From NCBI GenBank assembly GCA_949592205.1, contig CATIUR010000012.1, positions 1,363,001 through 1,427,000 on the forward strand: a DNA stretch of 64,000 bases, given 5' to 3'. Shown here piece after piece: positions 1 to 11,591 of the stretch (positions are counted from its first letter, which is position 1; each line of letters opens with the position of its first letter). The notes beneath the pieces are model-generated. The model was not told the origin of the DNA. It did not search any database and was given only the letters and a program-made list of their open reading frames with translations. A program made the translations under genes and the position numbers. The stretch is from Helichrysum umbraculigerum (taxonomy: Eukaryota > Streptophyta > Magnoliopsida > Asterales > Asteraceae).

Positions 1-414
1 CCAGATGAGTTTAATTCAACATAGTCTGATCAACTATGTACAATTAAAGGAAGATGATGTGAGGTCTGAAACGGTTATGTTGAATAGGGATACACTAGTT
101 GACTTTGACCACGAGAGAAACCGGGACTCATACTTGTCTATGCTACACACTCACTAGGCTATTATGTGATGTACGTGTATATGTACATAGATAGGCCCCA
201 TCCGCATACTACACTCTAGGCTTTTATGTATTGCGGATATATACATAGGCCTCACACGTTAACACACTCTCTACCAGAATAACTAACTCGTCTCTCGTAT
301 CACATACAAAATTTCTCGCCATTATGCACCGAACAAACAATAGACTTGAACACCGCTGTATCACCTTAGGGTGAACACAAATAATCACACGAACATCATG
401 CTTGACACACAAAA
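1..414. other. unassigned left-edge sequence
   Basis: I see no gene, LTR end or repeat here that I can support. It probably belongs to the same decayed retroelement as the next 2.3 kb. Confidence 0.3.
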
Positions 415-963
415 TTGACGTACTTCCAAGGACTAAAATCCTCTCTCTGTCATTTCTATAGAACTCAAAGCTGCAAACTCCCAAATGGACGACTATACAC
501 GTCAGATTGTGACCAAGTCCACGAAGAACAAATTCAGTACACTTATCTCGATGGGGATATCATACCAAAAGGAGAAATCGTATTGGAGAGAAACGAAAAT
601 CAGAATTTCGAAATGATTGGCATCGACATTGAAGAATATGAAAGAGTGCGAGATCAGGCCGAGGAACTAGACAGCCGAAATTGGGCACTTAAGCGTAAGT
701 GCATGGACTATGAACAGAGATTGAGAATCTCAAACCGATCTGTCCCTACGTGAATCAAAGATAACATCCGTTACTGGAAGAAAGTGGCTACCAACCTAAC
801 CCGTAGGACCAAAACGTGGATCAAACGTTTGGGCAGGAAGTCAACGGAGGAGACTAGGTACCGCCCTACGACTCAAAGATACAGGGACATGCTCGAGGTA
901 CGCTATCACCCACACGACTTGAACCTGGAGCCGGAAGACGAGTCCGAAGGCCAGGAACCCTAA
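415..963 (+). pseudogene. unrecognised retroelement-associated ORF relic
   Basis: The reading frame is open from before 415 to a TAA at 961-963 except for one in-frame TGA at 751-753. The first part (112 codons) has no ATG at its left edge, so the true start is lost or outside the frame. The protein is charged: a Glu/Asp-rich helix-like stretch around 600-720 is followed after the stop by a Lys/Arg-rich segment (about 770-850) and an acidic tail. I recognise no domain. It lies upstream of gag-like sequence, so retroelement origin is likely but inferred. The continuous frame across one stop suggests a recently broken gene, not chance. Confidence 0.4.
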
Positions 964-2218
964 CTAAGAATGACCTAACGACAACCAGCATCAAATTTTG
1001 TTAAACCCATGTACAGCGGATGTGTAATCACGATGTATTGTACTAGAAACTCTATTCTGATGGCTATATAGTGATACCATCACATTTTGTATTAGGTTCC
1101 TTAGATTCGACCGGATGTAACAATCCCCGGCACATTTTGTAAACTCTAACTTTTGTAACCTTTTGGATCTATATGAAAATGGATTACAACCTATTATGTA
1201 TAATCTATCGACATGACATGTTTTGACACGCTTTCTCAAAATCTACACGATTGTGATAATCGTATCTTTCATGCGTTCCACCGTACCATTATCAAAAACG
1301 TATAAAGATCGCGTGTATTATACACGACTAGATGGACAGATGTATCATCACGAACAAAACCCAACGCTAGCGGTATTACAGTTGATGTACCTCCCATTAA
1401 GACATGTCATCGTATTGACGCCCACCAAGGTTATTGGTCAACCACAACTCCTACGTATTGGAAACATCTTCCAAACATTGGATGAAACCCAGCGGTTAAC
1501 ATTTGACTCGATTCGCGATTTAATCGTTCAATTTTCAACAGGATTAGTGTCGCGAGGGACACTCACGATGACTAAGTCCACCACTATTCCCACGACAAAT
1601 CGATCATTCTGATCATTACGGCAATAAGGACTTGCCACGACAGGACTACTCACTACTCATACCGAACGTTTTTTCACCTCGAAATAGTAACACGGTCGTG
1701 ACTGACTACTTTTCAAACATGATCCGATCATTGATATGCCTACATTTAACCAAATTTACGATTTGGAAATTCTCTACGTCACCCATTGCTGCCGAGCAAT
1801 ACACCTATTTAACTCTCATAATTTATTCATGTACAAAATTTGAAATACCTAAACAAAAATTTTCAGTTCAAGCGTACGACCCAACCCTTGTTATGGTATT
1901 CGCTTTTAAATTCCATCACTTCATATTCACCGTATAACAAACAACAACTAGCTAGTAGCGGGATACCAAACACGACGTCGTTCAGACCTTCATGCACCAT
2001 TCTTTTACGTCATTTTCCCCATTTTACCTCCAACAACACCCGACGATTGCTTTTCGAAAGACGTCAGTTTCCCCTACGTAGTAATCCACTTACTTCGGTA
2101 CTGACCGACCCTAGAAACCGGATACCTCGCAAACGAACTCTTCACCGTCAATCTCATACATGTCAAGATCGAAAGTTTTGACATCATCGTCGGGTATGGG
2201 TTGGCTATCTAAGCACCC
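964..2218 (+). other. decayed coding-like sequence, unassigned
   Basis: Three medium open frames occur here (1223-1612, 1632-1937, 1840-2181), none with a motif I recognise, and frames overlap and break. Base composition is less AT-rich than the LTRs, as expected for old coding retroelement DNA. No confident gene can be called. Confidence 0.3.
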
Positions 2219-2658
2219 GTGACACGAGCCCCTTACCGACTAGCCCTATCTTCTGGTAACAATAACAAAAGGAAGTCTGATGGAAACCCCAACCTTCAAA
2301 ACCACACCAAAAGAAAGTCTGCGACTACTAAGGCCTATGCTGCTAGTTCTGACGACTCGAAGACGTACAAGGGGAGCAAGCCCTACTGCTCTAAATGTAG
2401 TCTTCATCATGGTGGTTCGTGTCCGAGCACCAAATACAACGATTCAGACATCTAGCCAAAGATTGTAGAACAGTCATAACTGGTACCAACATTAGTGCAC
2501 CCAAGACTTGCCACGGGTGCAACGGTACTGAGCCTTTCAGGAAGGACTGCCCAAAACTGAAGAACCAAAACAAAAAATACACGGGACAAGCTTATATCAT
2601 CAACGCTGGAAACAATCATCAAGACCCGAAACTGGATGCGGATACTATTCACTCTTAA
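2219..2658 (+). pseudogene. Gypsy gag C-terminal zinc-knuckle fragment, frameshifted
   Basis: Two overlapping frames (2219-2455 and 2419-2658) join into one gag-like tail through a frameshift near 2430. The first frame has a Lys/Ser-rich linker, then KTYKG and a CxxC...HHxGxC cluster. The second has CHGC followed by a KDCP end, in which Pro replaces the His of a CCHC knuckle. The same order (KTYKG, PYC, HH cluster, CCHC knuckle) is found in the better gag at 5220-6227, so the two are related. Gag zinc knuckles bind the element's RNA during particle assembly. This copy is broken by the frameshift and the lost His, and no protease or polymerase follows it. Confidence 0.65.
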
Positions 2659-2724
2659 TCAACCTAATTACTTCTATACTACTTGATTGATAAATCATAC
2701 CTATTGCTCAATGTTCCCTTTATT

Positions 2725-4890
2725 TGAAACGCCCATAAATTATTATTATTATTTTTTTTTCCAGCGGAATAATGATACTTAAAATTCGATTACATTTGGT
2801 CCCATATAAATTCAATCACTATTTGTTAAAAAGAGGTTCCTAAAGTCATACCATAAAAAGAGGTCTCTAAAGTGTTAAAATGTGAAATAAAGAGGTCTCT
2901 AAAGTTCACTTAAACACTTATGCATTTTTGAATTTTACACAAACTATACACACTAACGCGATCCGGAAACAAGCCTTGGGATCGCGTTCCTGTGTTCAAA
3001 ACATTCTGTAACGAAAATACACTGACGAACGCGATCCTGAAACCTTAGCTGGATCGCGTTTGCTAGTTAAAAATCCGATTGTGGTGATTTTTCAAAGAGG
3101 AACGCGATCCTAGGAACACCTAGCCGGATCGCGTTCACTAGTTAAATTCCAGATCAGACCATAATTCAAATTTTGTCGAAATTCAAACGTGCATAATTCA
3201 TAAACCGTAAGGAATTAGATTCTAAAACTTTGCAGATACATTCAAATGACCAAAACGAAGGTTTCCCTTTTTGTACTTTTTCAATTTTCACAAAAACGCA
3301 ACATTTGAGCGTATGACTTATTTTCGCCCATTTTTGACACTTTTGGTTGACAACTCAAAATACAACTCACACATTATCAGCTATTGCACTTTTCACCACT
3401 TTTCCAAAATACCCAAACAAACTTAAAGCAACTAACCAGGATTCTATAACCTTGGTAAAATTCATTATACACACATGGGTCACTATTGACCCATTTTGAC
3501 ACTTACGACCCATTTACCATTAAGTAACATGCTAAGACTTCTATTTCACTTTCAATACATAATTTACACTAGTTGTTGACTTTTAATGTCAACTAAATCC
3601 AAAACCACATATTACATATTTCTAATGTATTTCAAAACATCTTGGGCGTATTTCACAAGTTTCATCAAAACGATAATCCAAAAGAGAAGGCTTGCACTTA
3701 CAACTTGCAAACCAATCCACGCTACTCTTTCTTGATTTCCTTATCCTTTCCTTTCGAAGTATTACCTACAATACATTTGAATGATATGGAGTAAGCATAA
3801 AATGCTTAGTGAATACATAGGAAATCAATTAAGCAATTCAATCACATATAAGCCTTTAGATTATCAATTAATAAACATAGATAGTAATAGATACCAATTG
3901 GATCCGCGGCCCATAAGATACAATTGTGCAATGCACATATTTCGCATTAGATGTTATTTCGTGATCATGAACCTCCTCTTCATCATTCAATTACATAAAC
4001 ACAATAATAATAACAATAACATGATTATGCGAATTCTCTTGCTCGTAAGCAATCCGAAATCACATAACCTTCACCTAATTGATTCACAATGTACTCACCT
4101 TATTATTTGATTGAAGATTTCAAGCCAAAATGATACAAGTCTATCCAAGCTTTTATACCTAACACATCATATATAATGATACAATTAGAGTCTATAACTC
4201 ATAATATTAGCTAGTGAACCACAATTCCTCTCCCCCACTTTGATTAGTTTTAATAATCACTAATCAAAGTTCTTAATTACTTGATTTCTTATTAGCATAA
4301 CCTATTTATACTTCTATCATCACAATTAACTATTCATTATACATATAAACTCAATTCAAGAGGATTTTAGCAAAACCCCAATCTTCATCATAAACCCTAA
4401 CAATGATTTCATTATTTTCACAAGTTAAGATGATCTCTAATAGTGATAATCATGCTAGAGATCACCAACTAATTCAACTCCATACTCTAATTCCCTCCAA
4501 TTTGATGAAATTCACCAAAACCCATATATCACCTAAACCCTAAGTAATCATTCATAAAGAAAGTACTTACAAGAAGATGGAAGACGATGCTTAAAGATGA
4601 TGATTGAAGGATTCTGGAGCTAAATCACAGTTGGAAGAAGAATACTTATGATGGTGATGATACTAGCGAGTTTTCTTTCTCTGAAATGAAAGTCTGGAAA
4701 GTTTTAGAATGAGAAAGAAAATGTGTACGTATAATATATATTACTCCAATTCTTTTATTTAATTTACAGTCTAGAACTGAGGAATTCGATTACGTTTTAT
4801 TTCATATTCTTCTTATTTAATTAATATTATTTCATAAGATGTATATTTCTGGATACACTAAAATAATACCTCGAATATTGGGGTGTTACA
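2725..4890 (-). mobile_element. solo LTR 1 (Gypsy, TGTAACACC-type)
   Basis: Read on the minus strand it starts TGTAACACCCC at 4890 and ends in a decayed version of the same inverted terminus (plus strand TGAAACGCCC at 2725), close to an AGCGGAA motif typical of the other LTR ends in this window. A perfect 5-bp duplication TTATT sits at 2720-2724 and 4891-4895. There is no internal domain, so it is a solo LTR left by LTR-LTR recombination. It interrupts the older gag-bearing region. A TATA-like TATAAATAGG is on the minus strand at 4301-4310. Confidence 0.8.
2955..3135. repeat. three inverted repeats at a 73-bp step
   Basis: AACGCGATCC pairs with GGATCGCGTT three times: 2955-2964 with 2979-2988, 3028-3037 with 3051-3060, and 3101-3110 with 3126-3135. 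The left arms start exactly 73 bp apart. Stems are 10 bp and identical, while the loops of about 13-15 nt differ. The array lies inside solo LTR 1, near its 3' end on the minus strand. Confidence 0.9.
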
Positions 4891-4895
4891 TTATT

Positions 4896-5219
4896 GCTAT
4901 AGATCTTAGACACAACCTAGGATAAACAAACTACTTATAGGCCGATAGGTGTAATACGTAATTACACTATGAACTTAACAAACAGACTCTTTCCCATGCA
5001 TCTCACACTGGTTGAGACCGGGAACCATGGAACTATTGTCTTTACACGTCATCTGCCCGAACTTTACGCCGCGAATTGTCTGTTCGGAGAGAACCGTTTG
5101 TACTTTTATTGTCTTCTTTAGAATTCAAATTTTATACTTAAAAACTCATACTTGCCATTATACAATACTTAATGTCATCATTAAAACATCGTTTTAACAA
5201 AACACCCATTTCGTAGGAA
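4896..5219 (+). other. leader upstream of gag
   Basis: Non-coding sequence between the solo LTR insertion and the gag ATG. I do not see a convincing primer-binding site or a plus-strand 5' LTR end, so the 5' LTR of the gag element is missing or too decayed to recognise. Confidence 0.35.
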
Positions 5220-6227
5220 ATGACAAGCTACTCCAGTGACAGCCACATGTCGAATGACGACCAACTTGAGGAGGAGCAGTCAATGTTTCTTTACCTACGT
5301 ACTCTCGAAAGCGACACCGAGTCAGTGATCAAAGAACCTTTGGAAGAAATGGCACACCCAGGAGGAATTGGAGAGGTTCCACCTCAACCTGTAGCTACAG
5401 AAGCTACTCAAATAACACGAGAAAATTCCACTTCAAACTCTGCTACTGATGACCATACCCCAGCTGCCGCTATCACCACTCCTCCTACTGTCACCACTCC
5501 TCCTACTGTCACCACTTCTCCTACTGTTACCACTCCGATCGTTGTCAATGTAAACACTGACAACTCCCAGCATACAGACGAAAAACTGAATGCCTTACAC
5601 AATCAACTAGCTACTGTTCAGGAGGAAATCACCAATCTACGCCAACACGCCCTCGAGCAGGGATTGCGCCTGCGAACTCTAGAATTCTATTGGGAACAAT
5701 TAAGGTTCCTGTGCCCAACTCTAGGAAATGTACTCCAGTTGGTTTCTAACTATGTATCACAGATAACTCAAGCAAGTATTCCTATTGAAAAGGATACCGA
5801 AGCCCAACCGACATACCTCAAAAGGGATCCAGGAGGAAGCGCCAACACAGACTTTACTCAGCCCCGAACAAAAAGGGCAAAAACGACTCAAACTCACACT
5901 GCTGGATCTAAGGGGAAAACCTATAAAGGAAATCTACCCTACTGCACCTTATGCAATCACCATCATAATGAACCATGCGTCTCTCCTTGCAGCAGATGCA
6001 ACAGGTCTGGACCCCAGGCCCAGAACTGCAAATTCCCTCAAATGGACACAAACTCGAAAGCATTGAGATTATGCTTCAAGTGTGGAAATACTGGGCATAA
6101 AAAGATTGATTGTCCACTACTGACCGTCAAGGAGGGGAACACTCGTGATAAAACTACTACAGACGGCTCCCATGAGGCCAAGCATGACCCGAACAATACT
6201 ACGGGTACGTTGCTAACGGACAATTAG
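5220..6227 (+). CDS. Gypsy (Tekay/Del-like) gag, gag-only derivative
   Basis: A 335-residue frame with an ATG start and a TAG stop. The N-terminal ~80 residues are acidic. A Thr/Pro/Val repeat (TTPPTV-like units) covers roughly residues 85-110, followed by a helical, leucine-containing stretch (about 120-195) and a basic linker. Next come a Cys/His cluster around the PYC segment and a canonical CCHC knuckle (CFKCGNTGHKKIDC) near residues 285-298. Gag forms the particle and binds the RNA. The frame stops shortly after the knuckle, in a segment (TTGTLLTDN) that resembles the start of protease in autonomous relatives, and no protease, RT or integrase follows. I infer an internal deletion giving a gag-only element. 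It is usable as an ORF but unlikely to be a host gene. Confidence 0.7.
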   Translation: MTSYSSDSHMSNDDQLEEEQSMFLYLRTLESDTESVIKEPLEEMAHPGGIGEVPPQPVATEATQITRENSTSNSATDDHTPAAAITTPPTVTTPPTVTTSPTVTTPIVVNVNTDNSQHTDEKLNALHNQLATVQEEITNLRQHALEQGLRLRTLEFYWEQLRFLCPTLGNVLQLVSNYVSQITQASIPIEKDTEAQPTYLKRDPGGSANTDFTQPRTKRAKTTQTHTAGSKGKTYKGNLPYCTLCNHHHNEPCVSPCSRCNRSGPQAQNCKFPQMDTNSKALRLCFKCGNTGHKKIDCPLLTVKEGNTRDKTTTDGSHEAKHDPNNTTGTLLTDN

Positions 6228-6540
6228 CTTTCTAGACAATACCATTAGAAATAGTTCACTCTCTGACGCTACAGACTATCACCGACTTTACAAACACAGT
6301 AGAATACAAGCTATTTTAGGCTACTAGTACAAATTGTCGCTGCACCCCACTGACTGACCGACTGACCTCGTCTATTGGGCTCAATGGTCAACACACATCG
6401 AAAGCTTTCCTTCTTCTTCTAAGAAGGGGGAGGAAGGAAACTAGAGACAGACGTAACATCACTCGACATATCTCACGTCCTTTCTTAGAAGAAGTACAGA
6501 CTACTACTTCGAACAAATTTCGGGACGAAATTCTCCTAAC
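6228..6540 (+). other. gag-to-PPT spacer with vestigial pol tail
   Basis: No full gene. Near 6515-6557 one frame reads FRDEILLTRGRM then a stop inside the LTR start. Tekay/Del-type polyproteins characteristically end in a similar FRDEI tail that runs into the polypurine tract, so this looks like the last codons of a deleted pol. That comparison is from family knowledge, not a search. Confidence 0.5.
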
Positions 6541-6551
6541 AAGGGGGAGAA
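6541..6551 (+). other. polypurine tract
   Basis: AAGGGGGAGAA lies directly before the LTR start TGTAACACC at 6552. Purine runs here prime plus-strand DNA synthesis in LTR retrotransposons, so the adjoining LTR is a 3' LTR on the plus strand. Confidence 0.85.
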
Positions 6552-7571
6552 TGTAACACCTGGCATTTTAGACTATCATTACTGTACCTAATTGTGTGAT
6601 TATTATGTGCATTTAGTTATATTAGGCTAAATATACATAGGATTTAGTGTAATTATATACACGCATACGCGATTTGCTGAAATCGTACACAGATGGACCG
6701 GACGAAGTCCGACATTAACTAATATGGACGTTGGTGACAAAATTTATAAATAATGAGGAATTATCCAAACAAACATTGTTTACTATAATATATTAGGATA
6801 ATATATTATGCAATTTTATATTGTTTAAGACATATCCTACGCGATGAAACCGCACGAAACGCACCCCAACGAGCGATTAGTAACAAAAATTATATTTTTA
6901 TAATTTTATAACTTGAAATGGAGTGTGATGATAAAATACTTCGGTTAAATATATTACGGATATACTTTGGCATATAACGCAAAACAACATTTAATCGACC
7001 ACGGAACGTAATGCAAATCGAGGGATGAGTCCACGGGTCCACGAGCCAGAGCCCGCAAATGGGTCGGCCCAGACCCACGGACCCAAGCCCCAAACCGACC
7101 AATGATCCACCCCTTTAAAACACCCACCTCCTTCATTTACTCTCATTTTTACCTCACAATTACACACACCCACACCTCAAACTCTCTCAAATCTCTCCCT
7201 CTCTTCCTCTTGGATTCGGCAGCAGCAACGTCAGCAACATCACCATCAAATCGCCCATCATCATCATCATCAAGAACAAGCACCAAGATCATCTCCATCT
7301 CCACCCTCCCCATTTTCGATTTTGTTGGTAAGAAGTTTTTAAACTCTTTTAAATTACTTGTAAAGCTTAGATTTACATTCTAGAACATTTACTCAACGAG
7401 ATTATGTCCAAACATTCCGTCAAAAACGCTTTAAAAATCGAAACCCACTTGAAAAACGCTGACAGTTCGTCCTGCGAGTTGAGATCCCAGATCTAGGTCG
7501 TCCTGCGAATCGAACCGAGATCTCGACTCGCGAAGCCAATTAACGAACCGAAACTGACTGCGGATCGAGCT

Positions 7572-7607
7572 GACTTGCGAGTCGACTCGCGAGTTGACTT
7601 GCGAGTC
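7572..7607. repeat. three abutting 12-bp palindromes
   Basis: GACTTGCGAGTC, GACTCGCGAGTT and GACTTGCGAGTC run head to tail without a gap (7572-7583, 7584-7595, 7596-7607). Related GCGA-containing half sites are scattered over 7480-7690. The consensus GACTCGCGAGTC is a perfect palindrome. Confidence 0.85.
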
Positions 7608-7802
7608 AAACTTTGACCGCAAACCCAACCCGGTTCGCAGCCTACTGTTGCGAGCCCAAACTCATTTTGCACCGCGAACTCAATTCGCAACACCATTTCA
7701 GTCCGTAGCCAGACTTAGTCGATTTTTCCGAATTTAAATTCCAGATGCGATTTTTAATAAAACAATGTAGTAGAAATAAAATTTTTTCTAGATGACCTGG
7801 CA

Positions 7803-7875
7803 GCTCGACCCTAGCCAGGGGCTGCCGCCCCTTGGACCCCGCTACCAGGGGCGCTGCCCCCGGTCCCCCGTCATC
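7803..7875. repeat. GC-rich hairpins in LTR
   Basis: CCAGGGGCTGCCGCCCCTTGG and then GGGGCGCTGCCCCC form two strong GC-rich stem-loops in otherwise AT-rich DNA. Similar G/C blocks are common in plant Gypsy LTRs. A role in RNA 3'-end formation or folding is inference. Confidence 0.6.
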
Positions 7876-9231
7876 CCGGAACTTGTAAATACTTTTTACA
7901 CTAAGTGTTGAACGCATACGACAACCGAACTTTATACGATAATACCGGGACATACAAACACTTATACTTTGCAAAGTATACACTACAGACATATGAGATT
8001 ACACTCACACTTATACGAGCTTACACTCGCTCGAACTTACTTTCGAAAAACACTTTCACGTCGTGATACAAATGACAGACTTACAAATATACCTTACAAG
8101 TATACGACACAACGAGATACATAATAATAATAATACTTGAATTATTATTACACCCCGTCACCAACGGGTCATACACAAGATTACAGACTACAAAAACACA
8201 TAACTACAGACTATAGATACAGACGATTACTAACATACAAACAAACATTGGACATTAACTAGTTGAGTGGACAACTAGCATGGATAATCTTCAAGATATC
8301 CATTCATTTACTTACTTGACCTTATGCGTTTAGGACGCTAGAGGTTACTGGTTCGGAGAACCGCATTGCTTGATTCTGCTTGGTACTACTAGACTCAGGT
8401 GAGTCTCACAGCCCCTATTTTTACTGTTTTTCACTCAGGGGTGAGATGCATTACTTGTTTTACTTGAACACATGTACAGACTTACTATTTTACAGACTTA
8501 CAGACTTACTGATATACTGAATTGCATGAGTTACGATTAATCCACTGAAGGCCTCTGAATCATAGTTGTTAATTATAGGATAAGCGCGAGTTTTAGTATA
8601 TGGATCCATATAGGACTGACAATCCCCGCCAGGGGTAGTAGCGCTACCACGAACCGTACTGTATAAACGGGCGTTTCTTACTCGTTACACATGAGTGTTT
8701 TTGGATTAGCACTCACGGGGGCACATTACTGGTACTTGGTTGTACCTTACCGACTTGTTAAGCTTCGACTATGATGCTCATGGCAATGTATATCAACCCG
8801 ATTGCATTCGTGTAATCATTACTTACTACTTGGTTAAAAATGTACAAACACTTTTACTACTTGATGTGTTCAAACTAACTATTTACTACAAACCTGTGAG
8901 ATTCATCAACCTTTTGGTTGACACTTTTAGTGATGCATTCTCAGGTACACAGCAACAGTAGGATGGCCCAGCAGGATTTGCTTACTAGCTCGAGTCGCAT
9001 GCATTTACACACTTGGAGATTTTATGCATTTCTTTTGTAATAGATGTTATGAATTAGGATATGTAGAATTTACTAGCGAACTCGACACTCATGTATTTTT
9101 GAATACTTATGTATGTATTATTTTTTGAACGTCTCATATAGAGTCGTTCACTGTATCCTTTGTGCTTGATTTCTTGATTAGTAGCATCCCAAAGCTTGCT
9201 TCCGCTAAACCGTAAATTTGGGGGTGTTACA

Positions 9232-9918
9232 TGTTCACGGTCCAGTCCGGCCGGTTTTTGGCGAAAATTCAAACCGGACCGGTAGTTGACGGTTTGGCAG
9301 AATTCAAGCCGGACCGGACCGTTGAGATGTATAGTCCGGACCGGACCGAACCGCAAAAACCAGTTCGGTTTGGCCGGTTTCGCGGTTTTTCGCTTTTTGC
9401 TAAAAATTGAAAAATGAAATAAAAAAACTTGATTAAATACGTACAACAACACAACATTATAACGTCATTAATTCGTATTCGATAACAATAATTATACTTC
9501 ATTTTCCACAACGACTTCTATACACATCAAATTTGAACAAAACATACAAAAATACAATAATTCATTATATAATAATACTATTAAAAATGATAATAAATAG
9601 TTTATAGTTTGTTGTTGAAGACTAGACTACAAACTACACAATTTATATGATAAATAACATGTTTTAAGTATACGTAAAAAAATTAGTATGTATATATATA
9701 TGTTACATAATTATATAATTATATATATTATATAGTAACCGGTCCGGTCCGGTTTAAACGGTCCGGTAATCAGTAGAAACCGTAAACTGGACCGGGAACA
9801 TCCGGTTTTGTATTTTTTAAACCGCGGACCAGAACACTAAAAAGAAAACCGGACCGGACCGGTATAACAGTTCGGTTTGACGGTTTTCACGGTTTTTCCG
9901 GTTTCATGAACACCCCTA
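9232..9918. mobile_element. hAT-like non-autonomous element (copy in R1)
   Basis: About 690 bp with dense subterminal CCGGACCGG motifs at both ends and an AT-rich middle. The right end is TGAACACCCCTA, the inverse of the TAGGGGTGTTCA terminus common in hAT elements. The left end starts at TGTTCACGG, so its outer bases are lost at the LTR junction. No transposase is encoded. Open frames here are GC-motif shadows. Confidence 0.65.
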
Positions 9919-9924
9919 CCTTAA

Positions 9925-10817
9925 TCTATCTATATATTTAAAGCAAAATTATTTTTTTTTGCTTATGTGACATCTTTAAATCAATATTATTACACATGTC
10001 TTAGATACAATTACTCTCAAATTTCACCAAATTTTAGGATTGCCACGTGCATTCCATTTATTGATTTAGATATATAATCATTTTAATTAATCCTAATAAT
10101 TAGCAAATTGTACATATTTCATTCGATACCTTCTACACAATAATATATATTGCATAATAGAATGTAATTAATAAGTAAAAGTACTGATTTTAAATTACAA
10201 TTTCTATTGCACCAACTTTGACTAACGAAGCATAGGGAATAACGGCTAAATGTTACATAAGATATAATTGTTGAAATTAATTGAGAACATTTCGATATGT
10301 TTTAGACACAAAGTTGAGAGGTTGCAAGTCTATAAGAATTTTGCAACGTTTTCATTAAATGTATGTATCACATTGACTAATACAAGTTTCAAGTACATCC
10401 ATTATCTCATATGAGTTTTTATCATCAACAATCGAATTACACTCATGACCAACTATATGTAAATATTTCACGGGTTAAAAACGACAGTAGATTTATAGTA
10501 GATTTAAAATGTTAAATTGAGACAACAACAAAAACAATAACTATTACAAATATTGCTTATATTAAAGTTAGTTATACAACATTTGTAATTGTAATATTTC
10601 ACGTTAGCATTTGTAAACAAGTAATTTTTGTTTTCTCATGTAGTTACCGAGAAAATCTTTGAAATTTTGTTTCATATATGTTTTAGTTGTTTTATAGTTC
10701 TTTTTTTTTTCAATGACAAATTTATAGTTTCCAATCAACAATATTAATATTGTTGAAAATTTTCATATATACTTGTTTTTTATATATGTCGTGCGTCGCA
10801 TGGGCTCAAAGACCTAG
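9925..10817 (+). mobile_element. Helitron-like non-autonomous element (R1)
   Basis: Starts TCTATCTATATATTTAAAGC after an A and ends in CTAG followed by T. Just before the end is the imperfect stem GTCGTGCGTCGCATGGGC. TC start, 3' hairpin, CTRR end and A/T insertion context match the Helitron pattern. It is 893 bp long in all three unit copies, with no Rep/helicase ORF. Classification rests on the ends only. Confidence 0.65.
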
Positions 10818-11591
10818 TAGACATATATAATTCAAAAAATTAATAATGAATTTAGTGGTTTTCTTACAAGTTTTTAAACTTGATAGTGTTTTATTAAAAT
10901 CCTTTGAATTATCTGGATTATATAGTTTTTTAGCGACCTAAGACATGTAATTGTATAAAAAATAAAATGTGTTACATGTTACTCATTCCATTCCAAAATA
11001 AATAATGTTCAAATTACTATTTATATATGTCCCAAAATAATTATCCACTTGCAAAAAATAACTATTAAAATCATGGTAGTGGTTCTTGTGAGGAAGATTG
11101 TAACACCCCCAAATTCGTTGAGCGGAAGCATTTAGTTAAGTGTTGGGGTGTCACAATAATAAAGCATGCATACGTATCAGAGCTTATGATTACAACAGAA
11201 CAATATATATTAAGATGCCAAAAGTGTTAATTACAAAGTTTACGATTCCTCGAATCGTATAAGTTAAAAGTAATAAGTTTACAAAAGTAGATTTCTGAAA
11301 TATGACTAAAACAATTCAGTTATACTAAAGAAATCCATATGTTTTTCCAAAAGTTGGCATCCTAAAGCTTCACGGGTCACCTAATTCTCCATGTGGTGGC
11401 GATTCTTACATGCGCAGCTAATTCCCTGAAAAACATAGTAAAAGTCAACAACTAGGTTGAGTGAATTCACAGGTTTTATGAATACACAAGTTGAATCAAG
11501 TTTGTAGTACAGTTGTTATCCAAATACGTTCACAAATAGTATTGCCATAATAGTCGAGAATAAGTTTAGTGGAATGTTATCCAAATGCAAG

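Larger units (their letters stand above)
6552..9231 (+). mobile_element. 3' LTR of the gag-only Gypsy element
   Basis: It begins TGTAACACC after the polypurine tract and ends GGGTGTTACA at 9231, giving matched inverted ends. Landmarks in order: a TTTAAAA promoter-like box near 7107, CT-rich leader-like sequence, a GTAAG donor-like site near 7328, a GACTYGCGAGTC palindrome cluster at 7572-7607, and GC-rich hairpins at about 7803-7875. The LTR abuts a truncated hAT-like terminus (TGTTCACGG), so the element probably inserted into that terminus with TGTTC as its target duplication; the left partner is not visible. Its last ~1.09 kb (from 8141) is part of the triplicated unit. The 73-codon open frame near 8740 lies inside the LTR and is not taken as a gene. 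Confidence 0.8.

Noticed and set aside
4891..4912. primer-binding site after GGGTGTTACA at 4890
   Set aside because: TTATTGCTATAGATC loosely resembles a tRNA-Met site, but the first five bases are the target duplication of the minus-strand solo LTR, so no plus-strand LTR precedes it.
8740..8961. 73-codon ORF present identically in all three tandem units
   Set aside because: Lies inside LTR sequence; its conservation follows from the recent triplication. No ATG start and no motif.
9054..9511. minus-strand ORFs over the hAT-like ends (also 15660-16097 and 31184-31651)
   Set aside because: Produced by CCGG-rich subterminal repeats; they cross from LTR into hAT sequence.
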